64,000 nt of DNA, from contig URYL01000001.1 in NCBI GenBank assembly GCA_900552075.1, forward strand, positions 372,001-436,000, given 5' to 3'. The position numbers and the translations under genes were made by a program. How positions within the stretch are numbered: position 1 is the first letter of the stretch; every line of letters starts with the position of its first letter. The notes below the pieces were generated by a model. That model was not told the DNA's origin and ran no database searches. It saw nothing but the letters and a program-made list of their open reading frames with translations. The stretch comes from an uncultured Bacteroides sp. (GTDB lineage Bacteria > Bacteroidota > Bacteroidia > Bacteroidales > Bacteroidaceae). Positions 51,077 through 60,364 of the stretch are shown one piece after another.

Positions 51077-54000
51077 ATGAAAGTCAGCTTTTTCATTGAC
51101 AGGCCCGTATTCTCGGCCGTCATCTCCATATTGATTGTAATCGTAGGTATCATCGGTCTGATGATGCTGCCTATCGACCAGTACCCACAGATTACTCCCC
51201 CAGTAGTCAAAATCAGTGCTTCCTATCCGGGAGCCAGTGCCGTGACCGTATCACAGGCAGTAGCTACCCCTATCGAACAGGAACTCAACGGAACACCAGG
51301 TATGCTTTACATGGAATCCAGCAGTTCCAATTCCGGAGGTTTCTCTGCCACGGTTACTTTCGACATCTCCGCCGACCCGGACTTGGCAGCCGTGGAAATC
51401 CAGAACCGTATCAAACTGGCGGAATCCAGACTACCGGCCGAAGTGATTCAGAACGGTATTTCGGTTGAAAAGCAGGCTCCAAGCCAGCTGATGACCCTCT
51501 GCTTGACTTCCAACGACCCGAAATTTGACGAAATCTACCTGAGTAACTTCGCCACCTTGAACGTACAGGACTTGCTTCGGCGTATCCCGGGAGTAGGACG
51601 TATCTCCAATATTGGTAGCCGTTACTATGCCATGCAAATCTGGGTAGACCCCGCCAAACTGGCCAACTTCGGACTTACCGTGCAGGATGTACAGAATGCC
51701 CTGAAAGACCAAAACCGTGAGTCGGCCGCCGGTGTACTCGGACAGCAGCCTGTGGACGGAGTGGACATTACCGTTCCCATCACGGCACAAGGACGTCTGT
51801 CGTCGGCTTCCCAGTTCGAAGAAATCGTGTTGCGTGCCAATCCGGACGGTTCGCTTATCCGTATGCGCGACGTGGCCCGTGTATCCTTGGAAGCTTCTTC
51901 TTATAGTACGGAAAGTGGTATCAATGGAGGAAATGCAGCTATTCTGGCTATTTACATGCTTCCGGGAGCCAATGCCATGGAAGTGGCCCAGAATGTAAAA
52001 GAGGCCATGAAAGAAATCAGCAAGAGTTTTCCAGAAGGGATGGAGTACAACTTCCCGTTCGATATGACCAACTACATTTCGGAGTCTATTCACGAAGTGT
52101 ACAAGACGCTGTTCGAGGCATTGTTTCTGGTGATTATAGTGGTATTCCTTTCTTTACAGAACTGGCGTGCCACACTGATTCCGGTCGTAGCCGTGCCGAT
52201 TTCTTTGATTGGTACCTTCGGATTCATGTTAATATTCGGTTTCTCGCTCAACATCTTGACCTTGTTGGGATTGGTACTGGCCATCGGTATTGTGGTGGAC
52301 GATGCCATCGTCGTGGTGGAAAACGTGGAACGTATCATGGACGAAGAAAAGCTCAGTCCGTATGAGGCTACCAAGAAAGCCATGGAAGGATTGGTAGGTG
52401 CCATCATCGCCACTTCACTGGTACTGGCTGCCGTATTCGTCCCGGTTAGCTTCCTTTCCGGTATCACCGGACAGCTGTATCGCCAGTTTACGGTCACCAT
52501 TGTGGTTTCAGTGCTTCTTTCTACGGTAGTAGCCTTGACGTTGAGTCCGGTGATGTGTTCACTCATCTTGCGCCCGGTTGACCCAAACAAGCCCAAGAAC
52601 CGAGTGTTCCGCTTCATCAACAAATGGCTGGCCATCGGAAACAACAAATACATTATTTATATCAAACGTGTCATCAAGAATCCGCGCCGTGTGATGGTCG
52701 GCTTCGGAATGGTATTGATATTCATCTATATGTTCCATCGGTTAGTGCCTACCAGCTTCCTTCCGGTTGAAGACCAAGGCTATTTCACCGTGGAACTGGA
52801 ACTTCCTGAAACCGCCACCCTTGAAAGAACCCGTACCGTAACCGACCGGGCCGTAGACTTCATCATGAAGGATCCGGCAGTGGAATACGTACAGAACGTC
52901 ACCGGTAGCAGCCCGCGTGTAGGAACCAGTCAGGCCAGAAGCCAGCTGACCGTCATTCTGAAGGAATGGAAGGAACGCGACAACACGACCATCGAGGAAG
53001 TGATGGACAGAATACAGAAAGAGCTGGAAACTTATCCGGAAAGTAAGGTCTATCTTTCCACGCCTCCGGTCATTCCGGGTCTGGGTACAGCCGGCGGTTT
53101 CGAAATGCAGCTGGAAGCCCGTGGTGACGCCACCTACGATGACCTTGTACGGGCTACTGATACCCTGATGTATTACGCATCACAACGGAAAGAAATTGCA
53201 GGACTTTCTTCCTCTCTGCAAGCTGAGATTCCTCAACTCTACTTCGATGTAGACCGGGATAAAGTGAAACTCTCCGGAGTGCCAATGGCGGATGTGTTCT
53301 CAACGATGAAGGCATACACCGGTTCCGTATATGTGAACGACTTCAACATGTTCAACCGTATCTACCGTGTGTACATTCAGGCAGAAGCCCCTTACCGACG
53401 CGAACGCGACAACATCGGCCTGTTCTTCGTCCGCGGGTCAGACGGCAACATGATTCCGCTGACAGCTTTGGGTAATACGGATTATACTACCGGTCCGGGA
53501 AGTATCAAACGTTTCAACATGTTCAATACTTCCGTCATCCGAGGTACTACTGCCAACGGAGCCAGTTCCGGACAGGTGATGGAATTGTTGGAACAGATTG
53601 CCCGCGAAAAGCTCCCCGAGAACATCGGAGTGGAATGGAGTGGTCTTTCCTATCAGGAAAAACAGGCTGGCGGACAAACCGGACTTATCCTGGCACTGGT
53701 GTTCCTGTTCGTATTCCTGTTCCTGGCTGCCCTTTATGAAAGCTGGACCGTACCCATCGCCGTATTGATTTCACTTCCGGTAGCCGTGTTGGGAGCCTAT
53801 GCAGGTATTACCCTCTGTGGACTCGAAAACGATACCTACTTCCAGATTGGTCTGGTTATGCTGATTGGTCTGGCCGCCAAAAATGCCATCCTGATTGTGG
53901 AATTCGCCAAAGACGAGGTGGACAAGGGACGCGACATCGTAGAATCGGCCCTCCATGCAGCCAGTCTGCGTTTCCGCCCCATCTTGATGACCTCACTGGC

Positions 54001-54181
54001 CTTTATCCTCGGTATGCTTCCGATGGTGCTTGCCACCGGTCCGGGCTCTGCCAGCCGACAAGCCATCGGTACAGGTGTCTTCTTTGGAATGATTGTGGCA
54101 GTTACCGTAGGTATTTTGCTCGTGCCGTTCTTCTTTGTAATGATTTACAAAGCCACTCATAAAATGAAAGCGAAAAAGTAA
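51077..54181 (+). CDS. RND multidrug efflux pump (AcrB/HAE1-like)
   Basis: A 1034-residue inner-membrane pump with twelve membrane helices and two large periplasmic loops. The N-terminus MKVSFFIDRPVFSAVISIL, the loop YPGASAVTVSQAVATPIEQELNG (in part), the proton-relay helix with GIVVDDAIVVVENVERIM (two Asp) and the second-half copy GLAAKNAILIVEFAKDE are typical of HAE1-type pumps driven by protons. Substrates cannot be told. It lies 21 bases after the adaptor gene and 17 before the channel gene. Confidence 0.96.
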   Translation: MKVSFFIDRPVFSAVISILIVIVGIIGLMMLPIDQYPQITPPVVKISASYPGASAVTVSQAVATPIEQELNGTPGMLYMESSSSNSGGFSATVTFDISADPDLAAVEIQNRIKLAESRLPAEVIQNGISVEKQAPSQLMTLCLTSNDPKFDEIYLSNFATLNVQDLLRRIPGVGRISNIGSRYYAMQIWVDPAKLANFGLTVQDVQNALKDQNRESAAGVLGQQPVDGVDITVPITAQGRLSSASQFEEIVLRANPDGSLIRMRDVARVSLEASSYSTESGINGGNAAILAIYMLPGANAMEVAQNVKEAMKEISKSFPEGMEYNFPFDMTNYISESIHEVYKTLFEALFLVIIVVFLSLQNWRATLIPVVAVPISLIGTFGFMLIFGFSLNILTLLGLVLAIGIVVDDAIVVVENVERIMDEEKLSPYEATKKAMEGLVGAIIATSLVLAAVFVPVSFLSGITGQLYRQFTVTIVVSVLLSTVVALTLSPVMCSLILRPVDPNKPKNRVFRFINKWLAIGNNKYIIYIKRVIKNPRRVMVGFGMVLIFIYMFHRLVPTSFLPVEDQGYFTVELELPETATLERTRTVTDRAVDFIMKDPAVEYVQNVTGSSPRVGTSQARSQLTVILKEWKERDNTTIEEVMDRIQKELETYPESKVYLSTPPVIPGLGTAGGFEMQLEARGDATYDDLVRATDTLMYYASQRKEIAGLSSSLQAEIPQLYFDVDRDKVKLSGVPMADVFSTMKAYTGSVYVNDFNMFNRIYRVYIQAEAPYRRERDNIGLFFVRGSDGNMIPLTALGNTDYTTGPGSIKRFNMFNTSVIRGTTANGASSGQVMELLEQIAREKLPENIGVEWSGLSYQEKQAGGQTGLILALVFLFVFLFLAALYESWTVPIAVLISLPVAVLGAYAGITLCGLENDTYFQIGLVMLIGLAAKNAILIVEFAKDEVDKGRDIVESALHAASLRFRPILMTSLAFILGMLPMVLATGPGSASRQAIGTGVFFGMIVAVTVGILLVPFFFVMIYKATHKMKAKK

Positions 54182-54198
54182 ACTTACAGATGTAGCTT

Positions 54199-55584
54199 AT
54201 GAAACCGACTAACAAATTATATCGCCTTTTACTCATTTCCGTAGCAGCCCTTCTGATGGGGGGCTGCAAAATCGGGAAACAATATACCCGCCCCAAAATG
54301 GAGCTGCCTGCTACCCTTGACAGTACCAGTGTAGACTCCACTTCCATTGGTGACTATCCGTGGGAACAGATGTATACCGACACCATCCTCCAGCAACTCA
54401 TCCAGAAAACACTGGATTACAACAAGGATATGCTGATTGCAGCTGCCAGAGTCAAGGAACTGGCTGCCATGAAACGGATTGATTATGCCAACCTCTTCCC
54501 ACAGTTAGGGTTGAAACTCTATGCGGAAGAAGAAGGAGAAGATTATGGCGGAGACAACTATAAAAAAGATAACCAGTACGATATCAAGTTAGGAATCACC
54601 TGGGAAATCGACCTGTGGGGTAACCTGCGTTGGGCAAAAGACAAGAGTATGGCCGAATTTATGGGCTCCATCGAAAACCAACGGGCTCTCCGAATGAGCC
54701 TAGTCGCACAGGTAGCACAGTCTTATTTCGAATTGGTAGCCCTCGACAACGAACTTTCTATTGTGAGAAAGACCGTAGATGCCCGTCGGGAAAGCTTGCA
54801 CTTGGCACGTATCCGCTACGAAGGCGGATTGACTTCCGAAACAGCTTATCGGCAGGCCCAAGTGGAATTAGCCCGTACGGCCACCCTCGTCCCCGACCTG
54901 GAACGGAAAATCACGTTGAAACAAAATGAGATTACATTCCTGGCTGGAGAATATCCTCATGAAATCAAACGGGCTACTCTGCCGGAAGATGTCGTTCATT
55001 CCGCTTCACTTCCCGTAGGCCTTCCGTCCTCCTTGCTGGAACGCCGACCAGATGTACGCCAGGCTGAGCAGGCCGTCATTGCGGCCAATGCTGCAGTGGG
55101 AATCGCCTTTACCAACATGTTCCCCAAGCTGACTTTGACTGCCACTCATGGTTCAGAAAACGAAGAACTTTCACACATCTTCAAGTCACCTCACTATCTG
55201 TTGGCAGGAACTATCCTCCAACCGCTGTTTGCCATGGGCAAGAACCGTGCGATATTGAAAGCCAAGAAAGCAGCGTGCGAACAGGCTGCATACGCATACG
55301 AAAAAGCCGTATTGAATGCTTTCAAGGATGCTTATAATGCCATTGCAGAATATAATAAGGTGAAAGAAATCTATGAAACCCGTCTGCGCTTGGAACAGTC
55401 ATCCAAAATCACACTGGACCTGGCCCAGCTGCAATATATCAATGGAGTAATCGGCTACATGGATTTGCTGGATGCACAGCGTGGATACCTGGATGCACAA
55501 ATCAGCCTCAGCAACGCCGTACGTGACAAACAGATTACGCTGGTCAACCTCTACAAAGCCTTGGGAGGCGGCTGGAAAGAATAA
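54199..55584 (+). CDS. TolC-like outer-membrane efflux lipoprotein (NodT family)
   Basis: A 461-residue lipoprotein (lipobox LLMGGC, Cys23; then KIGKQYTRP as in NodT/OprM proteins). Two repeated coiled-coil halves are visible, each with the usual motif (IRYEGGLTSETAYRQAQVELAR in part; LQYINGVIGYMDLLDAQRGYLDAQ in part), and LPSSLLERRPDVRQAEQ. It completes the tripartite pump with the two preceding genes. A terminator follows. Confidence 0.95.
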   Translation: MKPTNKLYRLLLISVAALLMGGCKIGKQYTRPKMELPATLDSTSVDSTSIGDYPWEQMYTDTILQQLIQKTLDYNKDMLIAAARVKELAAMKRIDYANLFPQLGLKLYAEEEGEDYGGDNYKKDNQYDIKLGITWEIDLWGNLRWAKDKSMAEFMGSIENQRALRMSLVAQVAQSYFELVALDNELSIVRKTVDARRESLHLARIRYEGGLTSETAYRQAQVELARTATLVPDLERKITLKQNEITFLAGEYPHEIKRATLPEDVVHSASLPVGLPSSLLERRPDVRQAEQAVIAANAAVGIAFTNMFPKLTLTATHGSENEELSHIFKSPHYLLAGTILQPLFAMGKNRAILKAKKAACEQAAYAYEKAVLNAFKDAYNAIAEYNKVKEIYETRLRLEQSSKITLDLAQLQYINGVIGYMDLLDAQRGYLDAQISLSNAVRDKQITLVNLYKALGGGWKE

Positions 55585-55600
55585 CCTTATTATAATAAAT

Positions 55601-55650
55601 AAAACGCGGAAACCGAATTGTATAGAATTTCAGTTTCCGCGTTTTTATTT
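55601..55650. terminator. Terminator after the RND operon
   Basis: AAAACGCGGAAAC (55601-55613) pairs perfectly with GTTTCCGCGTTTT (55633-55645) with a 19-base loop and T-rich flank; probably bidirectional between the convergent genes. Confidence 0.9.
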
Positions 55651-55654
55651 TGCC

Positions 55655-56191
55655 TCATACGGATTTCACACCATATACTTTCTCGTATATCTCATCCCGA
55701 ATAGATGCAAAACCGGCTGTAATATCATCTGTGCCCGCATACATTAGAAACATGGGCAGACTTTCACCACCTTTTCTGTATGCAGGCTGTACATAATCTT
55801 TTTCACACAGCCGAAAACCACAACGTTCGTAAAAACCGATTCGCCGACGACTCATTTCGTCTACCGGCTTCTCTACCTCTAAAATCAAGAGTCCCTGAAA
55901 CTGATTCCGGAGTTCTTCCATGATTCTCTGCCCATATCCCTTGTTACGTACCAAAGGAGATGTGGCCAGATGCTCCACATAAGAGAAGCCTTCCAATGTC
56001 CATACGGTAATCAATCCTATCTGAAGCATATCCTCTGCAATCAAATAACAACTAAAAGCCGCATTGTGGTCTACATTGTGACGCTGGAATCCATCCTCTC
56101 TCCGTTCCGATTCCGGGAAAGACTCATGCCACAGATTCTCTACAAACGCATACGCCTGGTCCTTCGTATGCAGGGGGATAAATTGAAGCAT
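55655..56191 (-). CDS. GNAT-family N-acetyltransferase
   Basis: A 178-residue acetyltransferase: VEHLATSPLVRNKGYGQRIMEEL gives the acetyl-CoA loop R-N-K-G-Y-G (seen as LATSPLVRNKGYG), then ILEVEKPVDEMSRRRIGFYERCGF. The start at 56191 (MLQFIPL) is preferred to 56257, which would overlap the upstream M64 gene by about 45 bases; the gap to that gene is then about 20 bases. Substrate unknown. Confidence 0.87.
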   Translation of the reverse strand: MLQFIPLHTKDQAYAFVENLWHESFPESERREDGFQRHNVDHNAAFSCYLIAEDMLQIGLITVWTLEGFSYVEHLATSPLVRNKGYGQRIMEELRNQFQGLLILEVEKPVDEMSRRRIGFYERCGFRLCEKDYVQPAYRKGGESLPMFLMYAGTDDITAGFASIRDEIYEKVYGVKSV

Positions 56192-56211
56192 ACCTATAAA
56201 TTTAAAGATGA

Positions 56212-57498
56212 CTATTCTGTATAAAAACGAATGGTTCGTTCCAAGGAACGCTGGCATACCGGACAGAACACTGGAGCTTCATTAATTTTCATCCGACATT
56301 CTGTAGTAGGACGATAAATACCTTTTTTCGTATAACCGCCTCCTTCATATACTCCAATTTTGGTATAAATCAACTTCTCGTCAGTCTGAGGTTTCGTCGG
56401 AATGGGAGTTCCGGGTTCCACCATATCTTTCCACTTGTCTTCAAAGTGTACCAGTGTGGTGATATTCGGTTCCCACGGTTCTACGCTGTAAGGATACAAC
56501 GGACTCGGTGCCTCATCGTATGCATATTCATCTGCCAAGCCTCCAAAGCTGTGTCCAAACTCATGCACCACTACCGGGCGGAACATAGAGTGATGGGCTG
56601 TAGTCAATGTATAGGAATTATAGATGCCTCCTCCCCCATACGTATCCGTATTAGCCAAGATGATAATGTGTTCATACGGAATACCTGCCAACCAGTTGTG
56701 AATGGCTTTTACACTCCGGGTAGTCAGGTAGCGGTCGGAATAAAACGTATCAAAATGTGAACTGACCGCCGTGGTCTTCCATTCGTTGTTCCGCGGAATA
56801 CTAACCCCGCTGTCTTTTGATTCACTGAATACAGCGACAATATTAAAACGGTCTTTCAGTTTCTTGAACGGTTCATGCTCAAACAAAGACTCACAGGCAA
56901 TTTCCGCATCCTTATAGAACAGCTCTTCATCCTTTGCCGAGTAGCCCTCTGCCATAATAGCTACGTCAATGCACTTCTCCGATGAGCCACCCTTCCATAA
57001 ATAACGGTGAGGAGTCAGATTGCCCGTACCTCGCTGGTGAATCAATATATCCTTGGGATTGACTTCGTGCGTCAGTGTAGCACTGGGTTTCTGATAGGCA
57101 TCTTTCAACGTCACGGTAATCTCTGCCGGCTGTTTGGGATAAGGTACTAAGAATGTATTTTCGAATCCACGGGTCAGCACTTTGGCTTCCTTCTCACCCA
57201 GCCATTCCTGAAACAGGCTCGAGAAAGAAGTCCGGTAAATGATTTTTCCTGTAGCCTTGTCCTTCATGGTGATTTCACCATTTCCCGCCAAAGGCAGTTC
57301 CGACAAATGCGTATGCCGGCCTGCCCATTGGGGAAGCGATGACAACTCATCCAAACAAATATCCTGCTTGTCGGCATTTCCCGTGAATATATAATCCAAA
57401 CGAAGTGTCTTGTCTACAAAATAATCGTCAAAGTTTTGCGCGAAAGCATGCCCGCAAAGCGACAAACCAAGTGTAAGAATCCATACTGTCTTTTTCAT
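56212..57498 (-). CDS. M64-family (IgA peptidase-type) metallopeptidase
   Basis: A 428-residue secreted protein with a signal peptide ending HAFAQ, an N-terminal beta domain (to about residue 165) and a C-terminal zinc peptidase domain with His312-Glu313-x2-His316 and Asp323-Glu-Tyr in VHEFGHSFGGLADEY, the M64 signature. The family prototype cleaves IgA in Clostridium ramosum; many Bacteroidales members have unknown targets, so cleavage of IgA is not shown here. The gene has a TATTTTTG/TTG promoter on the minus strand (57518-57548). It is preceded by a terminator from the TonB receptor operon. Confidence 0.9.
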   Translation of the reverse strand: MKKTVWILTLGLSLCGHAFAQNFDDYFVDKTLRLDYIFTGNADKQDICLDELSSLPQWAGRHTHLSELPLAGNGEITMKDKATGKIIYRTSFSSLFQEWLGEKEAKVLTRGFENTFLVPYPKQPAEITVTLKDAYQKPSATLTHEVNPKDILIHQRGTGNLTPHRYLWKGGSSEKCIDVAIMAEGYSAKDEELFYKDAEIACESLFEHEPFKKLKDRFNIVAVFSESKDSGVSIPRNNEWKTTAVSSHFDTFYSDRYLTTRSVKAIHNWLAGIPYEHIIILANTDTYGGGGIYNSYTLTTAHHSMFRPVVVHEFGHSFGGLADEYAYDEAPSPLYPYSVEPWEPNITTLVHFEDKWKDMVEPGTPIPTKPQTDEKLIYTKIGVYEGGGYTKKGIYRPTTECRMKINEAPVFCPVCQRSLERTIRFYTE

Positions 57499-57517
57499 AT
57501 ATCTTTAATTTTTCCCA

Positions 57518-57548
57518 CAAAAATAGCGATTTGACTTATTTCACACAA
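57518..57548 (-). promoter_or_regulatory. Promoter of the M64 peptidase gene
   Basis: On the minus strand, TATTTTTG (57518-57525) and TTG (57546-57548) are 20 bases apart, 20 bases before the ATG. Confidence 0.6.
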
Positions 57549-57579
57549 TTTTTGTAACAAGAAAGCGAGGTCCTATACA

Positions 57580-57615
57580 AAAAAGCGGTGCCTTGACAGA
57601 AGACACCGCTAAAAA
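57580..57615 (-). terminator. Terminator after the TonB receptor gene
   Basis: On the minus strand AGCGGTG and CACCGCT form a seven-base stem with a 13-base loop followed by a T run. Confidence 0.8.
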
Positions 57616-57642
57616 GACACTCTTATTTATTTTATCCGTGCA

Positions 57643-59949
57643 TCAATTGAAGAACTTGATGCCAATAAAGTAGGTACGAGGCTGCGTGGGACCATAGAAA
57701 TACTTCGAATCACGCTTTCCTCCCTTGTCCAAATCTTTCTGGAACGCATTGAATATGTTCTGTACTCCTCCGTTCAACTGCAACTTCAGATGGTCGTTCA
57801 ACACAAACGTATAATTCAACTTCAGATTGAAGTCCATAAAATCAGGCGTGTGCTCCAAGCGGTCCTTTTCAATATACCCTGCAAAGTGAGGCACAATCAT
57901 CCGACCTGTATAGACGCCTGAAAGAGAGAAATCAAAATTCTTCAAAGGCGCAGAACTGAAGGTAAAGTACCCGTAATAGTCCGGTGTACGCGGCATACGC
58001 TTGATGGCTGCCACATCTTCATCCTCACTCCATCTCACAGCCTCCGTATAACGGCTACGCTGTACAGTAAAGCCCAACTGCAACTGGGCTTCCTTTCCAT
58101 GTGCAATCTTATAGTCAATATTGGCTCCATACACCCGGGCTCCATTACCGTTCCGACGTTCCTGCACAGAGGTACCCGAAACCGGATCTTTTCCGATGCT
58201 TTCCAGATAAAACACATCGTTCAACGCCGTATAGAATCCTTCCACCAACAAGTTCGACTGAAAATGTCCGAAATTTACCGTCCAGTCAATCGAGCCGCTG
58301 AAGCTGTTGGAATGTTCAGGTTTCAAGCCTTTGGCCAGCCGGACTTCCATCGCTTCACCTCCCACGGCCGCTACATGCAAATCCTCATCATAAGCCTGAG
58401 GGGCACGGAACCCTGTTGACCATGTCAAACGTCCCTGAAGCTTGTCGGAAGGTTTCCAAAGCGCATTGACACGCGGACTGAAAATCACCTTGTCCACCAA
58501 GTTGTGCTTGTCCAAGCGGAATCCGGCCAGAATCGTGAAATGGTCCAGCTTCCATTCATTCTGCACAAATCCACTGGCAATCTTCACATTCTGTTGCAAG
58601 TCACGCTGATAACCCGTCATCACATCGTGCAAGGAATTATACTGGTATTCCACTCCTCCCGTAAAGGTAGCCGGCGAAAACAGACAGTTATCCATATTGC
58701 CCACATACATGGCTCCTCCCACGGCAGTCAAATCCTTCGTCCTTCCGTAAGCATTCGGGTCACCACCTGCGCCATAATAGCTGTTGCGGTCGATGTGCTG
58801 AGCCGAACCATAGACCGAAAGCTTATGCTTGTACTCGTTGAAAAACACATCATACGTCAAGCCTCCACTGTTGATGATATGTTTGGTCTGCTCCGTGATG
58901 TCCGTTTCGTGCGGCTGCAAGTCAAACTTATTGCCGCCACGACGAAATTCATTTGTAGTGTGGTATTCCAGACTAATGCGGCTGAACTGAGTAGGACGAT
59001 AATAAGCCCGCAACCCGAAAGTATTCATATTAAGTTTTCCCAATTCAGAGAACCCGTCTCCATCCGCATCATACGGATTACGGTTACGGTAGGACTGATA
59101 CAGCGCAATACCGTACGAATTATCGGACGAAACGAGTGAGGCATTGGCCCCCATATACTGCTCCCACACCTTTCCGTTCAGGTTCGACATCGTAGAAGCC
59201 ACCTGAAACGAATTGCGTACTGGGTCTTTGGTAATGATATTGATGGTACCTCCCACGGCATTGGCCCCGAACAAGGCAGAACCTCCACCACGTACCACTT
59301 CCACCCGCTCAATCATGTTGGTCGGTATCTGTTCCAGTCCATACACCCCCGACAACGCACTCATCACCGGACGGCTGTTAATCAGAATCTGTGAATAAGG
59401 TCCTTCCAGCCCATTGATACGAACCTGAGGGAAACCGCAATTCTGACAGTTGTTTTCCACCCGCAAGCCCGACTGATAGCTCAATGATTTAGCCAGATTG
59501 GTCGAGTTGACAATCTCAAACAGTTTGTTGTTCATCACATTGACTACCACCGGAGCCACTTTCCGGCTGGTTTCATTCCGGTTGGCCGATACCACCACCT
59601 CATCCGTCATAATGGATTCCTCTTCCATGACAAAATGCATGTCAACCACGAAATCCTTGCTGACCGTCACCTTTTTTATCTGCGTGGCATAACCCATTAT
59701 CTGTACCTTCACGGAATATTCTCCTTCCGGAACTTTCTTGAAACGGAAATAACCTTCCCCGTCTGTCACGGTACCTTCACCAGTTTCCACTACCAACACG
59801 GCCGCATAAGGCAAACCAGCCTCCGAACCTTTTTCAATGACATGCCCCACAATGGCATTTCCTTCCTTTACGGGACCTTCTGCGTAAGCATACGCATAGC
59901 TGACGAGAGTGCATACCACTCCCATCCACAAATTGATATATTTTTTCAT
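57643..59949 (-). CDS. TonB-dependent outer-membrane receptor
   Basis: A 768-residue receptor. It has a signal peptide, a carboxypeptidase-D-like N-terminal domain (about 30-115, VIEKGSEAGLPYAAVLV, YFRFKKVPEGEYSVKVQ), a plug domain (about 130-240, VRINGLEGPYSQILINSRPV, VVRGGGSALFGANAVGGTINI) and a 22-strand barrel ending YFIGIKFFN. This is the single-component (BtuB/FepA-like) type, not the SusC type, with no SusD partner next to it. It follows a small His-rich protein and a 5'-nucleotidase gene on the same strand; a metal ion or metal complex is a reasonable guess for its substrate. Confidence 0.93.
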   Translation of the reverse strand: MKKYINLWMGVVCTLVSYAYAYAEGPVKEGNAIVGHVIEKGSEAGLPYAAVLVVETGEGTVTDGEGYFRFKKVPEGEYSVKVQIMGYATQIKKVTVSKDFVVDMHFVMEEESIMTDEVVVSANRNETSRKVAPVVVNVMNNKLFEIVNSTNLAKSLSYQSGLRVENNCQNCGFPQVRINGLEGPYSQILINSRPVMSALSGVYGLEQIPTNMIERVEVVRGGGSALFGANAVGGTINIITKDPVRNSFQVASTMSNLNGKVWEQYMGANASLVSSDNSYGIALYQSYRNRNPYDADGDGFSELGKLNMNTFGLRAYYRPTQFSRISLEYHTTNEFRRGGNKFDLQPHETDITEQTKHIINSGGLTYDVFFNEYKHKLSVYGSAQHIDRNSYYGAGGDPNAYGRTKDLTAVGGAMYVGNMDNCLFSPATFTGGVEYQYNSLHDVMTGYQRDLQQNVKIASGFVQNEWKLDHFTILAGFRLDKHNLVDKVIFSPRVNALWKPSDKLQGRLTWSTGFRAPQAYDEDLHVAAVGGEAMEVRLAKGLKPEHSNSFSGSIDWTVNFGHFQSNLLVEGFYTALNDVFYLESIGKDPVSGTSVQERRNGNGARVYGANIDYKIAHGKEAQLQLGFTVQRSRYTEAVRWSEDEDVAAIKRMPRTPDYYGYFTFSSAPLKNFDFSLSGVYTGRMIVPHFAGYIEKDRLEHTPDFMDFNLKLNYTFVLNDHLKLQLNGGVQNIFNAFQKDLDKGGKRDSKYFYGPTQPRTYFIGIKFFN

Positions 59950-59998
59950 AATTTGCTCCTAAAATATTCATACTAAGTTCTTCAAATCTCCAATAGAA

Positions 59999-60340
59999 CT
60001 ATTGTATGGGAGGAGCACGGAGATAGATTCCTGCCGCATAAAAAGATACGACAGGCGAGATTTCCAGTTTTTCATCCAATGAACAAAGCAGATGCAGATT
60101 CGGAAGTGCAATATCCGTCTGTCCTGCTTCCAAGGAATAAAAACTGGAAAGAAAATGAAGGGCCAGCGCCTGGCCGTCGTTATGAGAGTGAGATTTTGTA
60201 AAAGGATGCGAGTGCACAAGCATCACCCCGTTCACCACATGCACATGGGCAAACAGGGCCGTGGTGGCATAATAGGAGGCAAACAAGATTGCCAGTCCAC
60301 ATGCCACTGTCCGTAGATACCTGCGAAGGCCTTTATACAT
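59999..60340 (-). CDS. Small membrane-anchored histidine-rich protein
   Basis: A 113-residue protein of unknown function. One hydrophobic helix (about 13-30, VACGLAILFASYYATTA) is followed by a histidine-rich stretch (HVHVV, VHSHPFTKSHSHND: seven or more His within 25 residues), then a tail of about 60 residues ending in IYLRAPPIQ. The His pattern could bind a divalent metal. It sits 24 bases after the 5'-nucleotidase gene and 49 bases before the TonB receptor gene, so the three are likely one operon. The role in receptor function is inference. Confidence 0.7.
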   Translation of the reverse strand: MYKGLRRYLRTVACGLAILFASYYATTALFAHVHVVNGVMLVHSHPFTKSHSHNDGQALALHFLSSFYSLEAGQTDIALPNLHLLCSLDEKLEISPVVSFYAAGIYLRAPPIQ

Positions 60341-60364
60341 ATCCCTATGGATTAATTATGAATA

